Below the pieces are notes generated by a model that made no database searches, was not told the origin of the DNA, and saw nothing but the letters and a program-made list of their open reading frames with translations. Made by a program: the position numbers and the translations under genes. This document shows, one piece after another, positions 6,629 to 12,000 of a stretch of 12,000 nt of DNA. Each line of letters opens with the position of its first letter. Position 1 is the stretch's first letter. This DNA is from Phycisphaeraceae bacterium (lineage in GTDB: Bacteria; Planctomycetota; Phycisphaerae; Phycisphaerales; UBA1924), in contig WUAK01000060.1 of the NCBI GenBank assembly GCA_009827205.1, positions 1 through 12,000 on the forward strand, given 5' to 3'.

Positions 6629-8143
6629 ATGGCAATGCGTTTCGAACAATCACAGGGCATGAAGCTCGGCCAGCAGATGAAGCTGTCGCCGAGGGTCATC
6701 CAGTCGATGGAGATCCTCCAGCTCCCGCTCACAGAACTCGAAGAACGCATCGAGCAGGAACTCGAGAACAACATCGCCCTCGAACTCGAAGAACCCACAC
6801 GCGAAGATGACTTCGACGAGCCCGTCAACCGCGAGGACGCGCCCGACGCGGACTCAGACTCGTTCGAGCACCTCGACGAGCTGACAAGCGACGTCCCCGA
6901 TATCGCCGAGAACGAGTTCGACTCGTCCGCACGCGCCGAGCGATACGAAGAACCCGCGTACCAGTCAGCAAGCTCCGCGGGCGAGCGCGACGCCAAGACC
7001 GACGCGATGGCCAACACCCCCGCGCGCACCGGCACGCTGCACGATCAGCTCCTCGACCAGTGGCGCCTCACCGAGCTGGACGAGTCGATCCTGAGCGCCG
7101 GCGCCGAGATCATCGGCTACCTCGACGACGATGGTTTCCTCCGCACGCCTACAGAAGACATCCTGCAGAAGGCCTCTCCCTCGCTCGGGCTCACGCCAGA
7201 ATTGCTAAACGAGTCGCTCCAGGCGCTGCAGCTCGTGCTCGAGCCCCCCGGCGTCGCCGCGCGTGACGTCAAGGAGTGCCTGCTCCTCCAGCTCGACGCG
7301 ATCGAGGCCGACCCCGCCCAGCTCACCGAGGACGACACGCTTGCCCGCGTCCGTGCGCTCATCACCGACCATCTCGACGATCTCTCGCAGAACCGCCTGC
7401 CCAAGATCGCCGCGGACACCGGGTATGAGCTCGACGAGATCAAGGACGCACTCGAGTTCATGCGCCGCCTCTCGCTCGCGCCGGCGCGGCAGCTCGTCCA
7501 GTCACGCCCCGAGATCATCACCCCCGACGCCATCGTCGAGTACGACGAAGAGAACGACGCCTACTACGCCTACCTCAACGAACGCCGCAGCGCCAACCTC
7601 CGGGTCAACGAGGAGTACGCGCGTCTGGCGACCGACAAGTCGCTCGAAAAGAAGGACCGCGACTTCATCAAAACGAACCTCGCCAACGCCGCATGGCTCA
7701 TCGACGCCGTAGGCCAACGCTCGAGCACGCTCCTCCGCGTCATCCGCGTCGTCGTCGATGCGCAGCGCGACTACTTCGACTACGGCCCAACCTCACTCAA
7801 ACCGCTCCCCATGACACAAGTCGCCGACCAGATCGGTGTCCACGTCGCAACCGTCAGCAGGGCGGTCAGCGACAAGTACCTCCAGACCCCGCGCGGCATC
7901 GTCCCGCTCCGCTCCTTCTTCACCGGGGGGCTGGCGACCGAATCGGGCGAGGATATGAGCTACGACGCCGTCAAAGCGGCCCTCCGCGAGATCGTCGACA
8001 ACGAAGACCCCGCAAAGCCGCTCTCAGACGACGCGCTCGCCAAAGCACTCAAAGAGCGCGGCATCGAGATCGCCCGCCGCACCGTCGCCAAGTACCGAGG
8101 CCAGCTCGACATCCCGAGCGCGAGGCTGCGGAAGAAGCACTAG
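6629..8143 (+). CDS. rpoN: RNA polymerase sigma-54 factor
   Basis: This 504-residue protein is of typical family length. Region I (about 10-56) carries LGQQMKLSPRVIQSMEILQLP, which contacts enhancer-binding proteins. A long acidic region II follows (about 56-130, rich in Asp and Glu), then the core-binding region. The helix-turn-helix is near 395-430 (QVADQIGVHVATVSRAVSDKY, then QTPRG). The RpoN box is ARRTVAKYRG at 482-491; the family consensus ends in Glu, here Gly. The factor directs transcription from -24/-12 promoters and needs an AAA+ activator, none of which is encoded in this window. ATG 6629 comes 11 bases after recR. The only purine-rich site (AGGGAG, 6609-6614) is 14 bases away, so the ribosome site is weak and coupling to recR is likely. 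A second ATG at 6635 is possible. Confidence 0.97.
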   Translation: MAMRFEQSQGMKLGQQMKLSPRVIQSMEILQLPLTELEERIEQELENNIALELEEPTREDDFDEPVNREDAPDADSDSFEHLDELTSDVPDIAENEFDSSARAERYEEPAYQSASSAGERDAKTDAMANTPARTGTLHDQLLDQWRLTELDESILSAGAEIIGYLDDDGFLRTPTEDILQKASPSLGLTPELLNESLQALQLVLEPPGVAARDVKECLLLQLDAIEADPAQLTEDDTLARVRALITDHLDDLSQNRLPKIAADTGYELDEIKDALEFMRRLSLAPARQLVQSRPEIITPDAIVEYDEENDAYYAYLNERRSANLRVNEEYARLATDKSLEKKDRDFIKTNLANAAWLIDAVGQRSSTLLRVIRVVVDAQRDYFDYGPTSLKPLPMTQVADQIGVHVATVSRAVSDKYLQTPRGIVPLRSFFTGGLATESGEDMSYDAVKAALREIVDNEDPAKPLSDDALAKALKERGIEIARRTVAKYRGQLDIPSARLRKKH

Positions 8144-8880
8144 TTGTGCCTTGCTCCTTCGGTATCGAGTTTCTGAAAGCGTTTAAGCCCTCGATATCCA
8201 TCTGTATGCAAGAGAACAAGTAGCTTGATCTCTCGTTTGAGATTCAGTCCACATTCTGGACAGGTGGCAAACTCTTCATAATCAACTTCGTAGTCACAAC
8301 TGGGACAAAGGCCAGTCTGCATCTTTTCTCTTCGGCTGGTGACGATACTTTTGACCCAGAGCCAACCAACAAACAGAATGATGATTATGGGTATGAATAA
8401 TAGCTTTGCGTAACGGATACTGAGCGGACCCCAGTACGTAACGCTTGTTGTTCCATGATAGTCACCCTGGTATATGGCTTCGATAGATCTAGCATGCCAG
8501 TCGGGAATATTGCGACCAAGCGACATACCAGACAATTCGTTTCTTATCCAAGCAGCTTGTTCTAGATCAGACTGCAAAAACCCGACTGGATCATCAAGGC
8601 TTGTGCCGTTGAACATGACTTCGGGCATTTTGACTGTCACTGAATCACGGTACAAAGTTCTTGTAGATATGTGTTCGAATATGACTGACGCCTGTTTATC
8701 AAACATGAAGTCTGGTGTGCGCAATTCAAACTTACGTAGTGATTGTCCAGAACTGAAGCTGCTATGAGAAGAGAATCTCGCCGGAGGCAAGGTGACAATG
8801 ACTAGTAATGCCAAGAGGAGCAGTGCCAGCTTCCACCATGGCGGCCTCGGATCAAACACCCTGATCAGCCAGGGCTTCAC
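8140..8880 (-). CDS. Two-helix membrane protein with C-terminal zinc ribbon
   Basis: This is a 246-residue protein of unknown function. It has a helix at about 17-32 (KLALLLLALLVIVTLP), a domain of about 120 residues presumably outside the cytoplasm, and a second helix at about 158-180 (LLFIPIIIILFVGWLWV). A basic linker then leads to a zinc ribbon with Cys192-x2-Cys195-x11-Cys-x2-Cys (CPSC...CPEC), similar to ribbons common in planctomycete membrane proteins. The GTG start overlaps the stop of the permease gene (GTGA, 8877-8880), which is classic translational coupling and suggests the two act together. Its DNA is markedly AT-richer than its neighbours: two sampled 60-base rows are 38% GC against 68% in a sampled row of the permease. 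Its stop shares CTAG with the rpoN stop. Confidence 0.8.
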   Translation of the reverse strand: MKPWLIRVFDPRPPWWKLALLLLALLVIVTLPPARFSSHSSFSSGQSLRKFELRTPDFMFDKQASVIFEHISTRTLYRDSVTVKMPEVMFNGTSLDDPVGFLQSDLEQAAWIRNELSGMSLGRNIPDWHARSIEAIYQGDYHGTTSVTYWGPLSIRYAKLLFIPIIIILFVGWLWVKSIVTSRREKMQTGLCPSCDYEVDYEEFATCPECGLNLKREIKLLVLLHTDGYRGLKRFQKLDTEGARHN

Positions 8881-10751
8881 TTCACACCTGCCAGCTTCCT
8901 CACCGTAAAGTCAAAGTTCCGCACGATCGCCTTGTGCAGCCCGAACACGATCGCGGCGTAGACCCCCGCCGCGGCTACCGCGCCAACGGCGAGCCCGATC
9001 CGCGCCGAGGGCAGGCCCGACTCTTCGACCGTCACCGTCATCGATTGCACCGGGTACACGCACGCGCGCACCGCGGAGGCGGGCGTGAGCGAGGCCATGA
9101 TCGAGCCGAGGACCGGGATCGTGTCAGAGCTCAGCCAGCCGCACAGGCCGACCGTGCCCCCGATCGCACCCACAACACCAACCGTGCCCACGACAGACCC
9201 GAGCGTGCCCTTGCTCTTGAGCGACCACTGCAGCCCGATGATCACACAGAACGCGATGAAAGCGATCGACGCGAGCAGCACAACGAGACCGGCCTCGGGA
9301 AGCACGATCGGCACCTCGAACGTCCGCCCGGCGGCTCCGATTCGGTCGGTCACGAACGCCTTCTCCACCTTCCCAAACCCGTTGAGTAGCGAGTAGAGCC
9401 CTGCAAGCCCGATCGTCGCGCTGGGCACCGCGATCAGTGGGATCAGGTACGCGATCAGCCCCCGCAGCTTCCCGCTCATGTACGAGCTCGCCGTAAGTGG
9501 TGTGGTGAGCAGGAGGTCGAGCGTGCCGTCCTCGCGCTCACGGCTGATCGCGGTCGCCGACATGTTGATCGCCACCAGCGCGGTCACCGCGAGCTCGCCG
9601 ACGACCGTCATCGCGATCGCGAGCCTGAACCCGTCCGGTGTCATCGCCGTGGAGTGATAGAACGCGATCAGCCCGATCGCCCAGCCGATACCGAGCACGA
9701 TAAACAGCCATCGCGCCAGGATGCGCCCAAACGACGCGTTCCGCGCCGCCGCCTCGCGCCACGCGACGGGGTTGTTCCACACCGTCCGGGGCGGGCGGTG
9801 CACCTCTTCGCTGTCGCCCTTCTTGAAGACACGTTTGTGGATGGGCACACCGGTTGCGCCGGCTGTCATCGTCGCCAGCCCGCCGGCGCGAACCGTGATC
9901 GTGCTCGCCACCATCAGAACCAGACTCAGGATCGCGCTGCCCGCGCACCACGTCGTGACGGGCCTTGCCAGCATCCAGCTCCCGAGGAATCCGAGCGCCG
10001 GGTCTTCGAGATCAGCCCTCGGGTACCCCGTCGGCTCGAGCAAAGACGTCAGAGCCAGGAATGGGTTGATCGCGGTCATCCACGTCACACCGCTGCCGTC
10101 TTCGCCCGAGCCGAGGCCGGCCTGGACCATGGATCGATCGATGCCGATCGTGATCGCCAGGTAGCTCACAACCGTGATGTAGAAAGCGAACACCGCCCGC
10201 CGACCGACAACCCGGCTGCACGACAACGCGATCGCGATCGCGCCGACAACCAGCGCCGCACAACCCGCGATCAAGTAACTCGCCATGATCGACCGGCCGG
10301 GCACCCCGCCGTAGAACTGCGTCAGCGCGAAAAGGGGCATGGAGCAGAAAAGCAGCGCCAGAATGAAGAACAGCCGACCGAGCAGATTCCCGGACACAAT
10401 CTGTCCGGGTGTCATGGGCGTCGTCAGCAGGATGTCCCACGTCCGGGGGCTTGCTTCCTGCGCGATCGCGCCGGCCATGAACACCGGGGCGAGCACGCAG
10501 ATCAGACCGATCTGCAGGTACGCGACCATCTCGAACGAGCGAGCACCCGCCTGCGCCAACTCACCGTAGCTCGCGACGCCGCTCGTGCTCGGGCCGAATA
10601 TCAGCAGCCAGAGCAGCACCAAGATCATCACGCCCAGATAAGCCGAGCGGATGTACATGTGTCGGACCCGGCGAGACCCACCCTGCACGAGGCGCACCGC
10701 GACCGGGTTGGTCGGCCCAAGCCTCAGGATGTAGCGCAAGATCGCGGGCAT
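8877..10751 (-). CDS. ABC-2 type transporter permease, internally duplicated
   Basis: This is a 624-residue membrane protein of the ABC-2 family with about twelve hydrophobic segments, six in each half. The halves are repeats. NPVAVR (residue 15) and NPVAWR (327) open each. The conserved cytoplasmic stretches AQEASPRTWDILLTTPMTPG (from 97) and AISREREDGTLDLLLTTPLT (from 401) each precede a helix. A single chain may therefore make the whole channel that normally needs two subunits. Substrate is unknown; lipids, polysaccharide or peptides are typical for the family. No ATPase gene is adjacent, so it must be supplied from elsewhere. The ATG at 10751 has an in-frame TGA six bases before it, which fixes the earliest start, and no ribosome site is seen. 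It overlaps the zinc-ribbon gene by four bases. Confidence 0.9.
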   Translation of the reverse strand: MPAILRYILRLGPTNPVAVRLVQGGSRRVRHMYIRSAYLGVMILVLLWLLIFGPSTSGVASYGELAQAGARSFEMVAYLQIGLICVLAPVFMAGAIAQEASPRTWDILLTTPMTPGQIVSGNLLGRLFFILALLFCSMPLFALTQFYGGVPGRSIMASYLIAGCAALVVGAIAIALSCSRVVGRRAVFAFYITVVSYLAITIGIDRSMVQAGLGSGEDGSGVTWMTAINPFLALTSLLEPTGYPRADLEDPALGFLGSWMLARPVTTWCAGSAILSLVLMVASTITVRAGGLATMTAGATGVPIHKRVFKKGDSEEVHRPPRTVWNNPVAWREAAARNASFGRILARWLFIVLGIGWAIGLIAFYHSTAMTPDGFRLAIAMTVVGELAVTALVAINMSATAISREREDGTLDLLLTTPLTASSYMSGKLRGLIAYLIPLIAVPSATIGLAGLYSLLNGFGKVEKAFVTDRIGAAGRTFEVPIVLPEAGLVVLLASIAFIAFCVIIGLQWSLKSKGTLGSVVGTVGVVGAIGGTVGLCGWLSSDTIPVLGSIMASLTPASAVRACVYPVQSMTVTVEESGLPSARIGLAVGAVAAAGVYAAIVFGLHKAIVRNFDFTVRKLAGVK

Positions 10752-10758
10752 CGCTCAC

Positions 10759-10764
10759 ATCGTA
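10759..10764 (-). promoter_or_regulatory. Candidate -10 element for a leaderless permease transcript
   Basis: Read on the - strand this is TACGAT, a TAnnnT match, 7 bases before the permease ATG, where no Shine-Dalgarno sequence is present. No good -35 lies at the usual distance. Such a six-base match is common by chance. Confidence 0.22.
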
Positions 10765-10816
10765 TGTCAAAGTGACACCGCTACGCCTGCAATCTGCGAA
10801 CACGGATCTCAGCAGC

Positions 10817-10851
10817 AATAACGAAAGCCGCCCGACATCGTGCCGGGCGGC
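10817..10851 (-). terminator. Rho-independent terminator after the P-domain gene
   Basis: On the - strand GCCGCCCG and CGGGCGGC form a perfect 8-bp stem (10844-10851 with 10827-10834) with a 9-base loop, followed by TTTCGTTATT. It lies 34 bases past the stop of the gene above it and separates that gene from the permease. Confidence 0.8.
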
Positions 10852-10885
10852 GAGAATTCTGAAACTTGAAGAGACCAAGCAGGCT

Positions 10886-11521
10886 TTATCGCCTGCGGCG
10901 CGAAGCCAAGAGCCCGCCTAGTCCGAGCAGTGTCGCCGACGCGGGGGCCGGGATCTCGGTGACGATGGTGATCTCCCATCCCTCGGCGAACGAGCCCGTG
11001 TCTGAGAATGCATCGTCGTAGACATACAACTCCCAGTTGCCATTGGCGTTCTCGCCGTTGAACAGCGAGAGCAGCGAGCCGTCGGATGCCGGGGCGGTTG
11101 TGTCAGCCGTGCCGTAGACAGACGGCTGGTAGAAACCGGCGACAAGCGCACCGGCTTCATTGTCCGCGATCGGCCCCGCAGCGGAGTCGTCGAAGATCAG
11201 GTCGCCGCCGATGTCGTCGAGACCGCCCGCGTCTTGCATGAGTGTCACGACTGTGCCCGACGGCGAACGGAGCGTGATCTCAAGATCATCAGACCATGTG
11301 TGCTGACCTTCCATGAGGTTCACGTTCACATCGGTGATGACACCGGTTGCGCCCGCAACCGTGATGATCGAAGGGAACAGCGTCGCTTCGCCTTCGGTGA
11401 CTGGAGCGGTCGTGCCGAAGCCCCACTCAAGCGGCGCAGCGTTCGATTCGGTAATCACATCCGCGGCCGCTGGGGACGTGAGCCCCGCAGCAAGCGCACA
11501 AAGTAGCGCACGGTCTTTCAT
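10886..11521 (-). CDS. PEP-CTERM protein with proprotein-convertase P-like domain
   Basis: This is a 211-residue exported protein. ATG 11521 is chosen because AGAGGA lies 9 bases upstream and a signal peptide follows (residues 1-20, ALLCALAAGLTSPAAA); an upstream GTG at 11548 would add nine residues ahead of it. About 55-187 looks like a P domain: DDLEITLRSPSGTVVTLMQD, GGDLIFDDSAAG, then NGNWELYVYDDAFSDTGSFAEGW split by a turn. These are the calcium-binding beta-jelly-roll folds that accompany subtilisin-like proteases, but no protease domain is present. The C terminus (189-211) is a PEP-CTERM-type sorting signal: PAPAS, a short glycine- and leucine-rich helix (LLGLGGLLA) and RRRR. The family is taken to be processed by an exosortase or related enzyme at the cell envelope. 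Role unknown. It is a paralogue of the gene that begins upstream at the right edge. Confidence 0.85.
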   Translation of the reverse strand: MKDRALLCALAAGLTSPAAADVITESNAAPLEWGFGTTAPVTEGEATLFPSIITVAGATGVITDVNVNLMEGQHTWSDDLEITLRSPSGTVVTLMQDAGGLDDIGGDLIFDDSAAGPIADNEAGALVAGFYQPSVYGTADTTAPASDGSLLSLFNGENANGNWELYVYDDAFSDTGSFAEGWEITIVTEIPAPASATLLGLGGLLASRRRR

Positions 11522-11745
11522 CTCTTCCAATCCTCTCAAGTCGAACACGCACCGGGACCCGGGCGGCGTCCGCTGTCGATGTGTGTTGAGACCAAATTCA
11601 CCGGCGGCCTCCCCAAAAACCTAACCCCGATTCCGGGCCTTGCCACCCGTTTTCCTACACAGAGGTGGGTTTGAAGCCAACAACGGGTCGAGGGTGTTCC
11701 CACTCGATCTGATCGGACCTGCCTCTCAAAGGCACCCAGGGGGTC
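11522..11745 (-). other. Upstream region of the P-domain gene, no gene seen
   Basis: These 224 bases between the start of the P-domain gene and the neighbouring terminator hold no supported coding sequence. AGAGGA just above ATG 11521 is the ribosome site. A weak - strand promoter-like pair is present, TTGGCT then TAGGAA with a 17-base spacer, about 130 bases above the start. The match is too poor to rely on. Confidence 0.4.
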
Positions 11746-11746
11746 C

Positions 11747-11783
11747 AAAAAAGAACACACCCGGCTCTTTCGAACCGGGTGTG
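11747..11783 (-). terminator. Rho-independent terminator after the right-edge PEP-CTERM gene
   Basis: On the - strand CACACCCGG pairs with CCGGGTGTG (11775-11783 with 11756-11764) in a perfect 9-bp stem, with a 10-base loop TTCGAAAGAG. It is followed by TTCTTTTTT. It lies 47 bases after the stop of the right-edge gene. Confidence 0.88.
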
Positions 11784-11830
11784 CGTGTAAGTCGTCTTGC
11801 GGACCCTCCTAACCGAGAGGGCCGAAGCGA

Positions 11831-12000
11831 TTAGCGGCGGCGGCGGGCAGCAGCCAGGCCACCGAGGCCGAGCAGAGCAGCCGAAGCCGGTGCCGGGACC
11901 GTGACGATGTCGAGGGTCCAGCCGTCGAACGTGCCGGTGTCGCCACCGTTCTCGTCGTAGACGTAGAGGCTCCAGGCGCCGTTTGCGTCTTCGCCGTTGA
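11831..12000 (-). CDS. PEP-CTERM P-domain-like protein, C-terminal part (5' end outside window)
   Basis: The reverse frame is open from the right edge to TAA at 11831-11833, giving the last 55 or so residues. They read NGEDANGAWSLYVYDENGGD, then TGTFDGWTLDIVTVPAPAS and a Leu/Gly/Ala-rich helix ending RRRR. This aligns closely with the end of the gene at 10886 (NGENANGNWELYVYDD, DTGSFAEGW, PAPAS, RRRR), so the two are tandem paralogues. It is an exported protein with a PEP-CTERM-like sorting signal. The upstream part, and whether a catalytic domain is attached, cannot be seen. Confidence 0.82.
   Translation of the reverse strand, partial: NGEDANGAWSLYVYDENGGDTGTFDGWTLDIVTVPAPASAALLGLGGLAAARRRR

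Noticed and set aside
8137..8149. GCAC/GTGC palindrome at the rpoN end as a bidirectional terminator
   Set aside because: The stem is only four bases (six with a bulge) and neither side has a T-run.
10765..10770. TTGACA on the - strand as a -35 element for the permease
   Set aside because: It lies 13 bases before the start codon, and a -10 at normal spacing would fall inside the coding sequence with no match.
9654..10775. Long open frame (373 codons) on the + strand opposite the permease
   Set aside because: It is strongly Arg/Asp/Pro/His-rich low-complexity sequence with no domain. It arises from the GC-rich codons of the permease, which has clear family motifs on the other strand.

Overview
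The window looks like chromosomal DNA of a planctomycete, most likely class Phycisphaerae. Three exported proteins end in a dockerin-like domain whose last residues are Gly-Cys, the type named 'GC-type dockerin' in that group. Two further exported proteins end in a PEP-CTERM sorting signal of the 'PAPAS...GLGGL...RRRR' form. There is also a membrane protein with a CPxC...CPxC zinc ribbon of a kind common in planctomycetes. Most genes are GC-rich. No rRNA, tRNA, CRISPR array, transposase or phage gene is visible.

Left part, + strand (1-5912): the 3' end of a secreted dockerin protein followed by a strong terminator; then a 760-residue choice-of-anchor-B/LVIVD-type beta-propeller protein with a dockerin tail; an AraC-family regulator starting 13 bases after it on a TTG; and a seven-bladed FG-GAP propeller protein with a dockerin tail. 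Gaps are short and no terminator is seen between them, so these genes may be co-transcribed.

Middle, + strand (5952-8143): recR (recombinational repair) and rpoN (sigma-54) lie 11 bases apart. recR follows the FG-GAP gene by only 39 bases, in a spacer that holds a hairpin and a possible leaderless start.

Right part, - strand (8140-12000): a two-gene operon made of a duplicated (6+6 helix) ABC-2 permease and a small AT-rich membrane zinc-ribbon protein. It converges on rpoN with the two stop codons sharing one CTAG. Upstream are two tandem paralogous P-domain PEP-CTERM proteins, each followed by its own terminator; the second runs off the window.

The common theme is cell-surface or exported proteins using two different C-terminal sorting or anchoring tags, with housekeeping genes (recR, rpoN) between them. 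I see no clearly new defence or mobile system. The most interesting points are the paired-cysteine pattern of the dockerins, the AraC gene set between exported-protein genes, possible hairpin or leaderless control at several starts, the fused permease without an ATPase, and the AT-rich gene next to rpoN.
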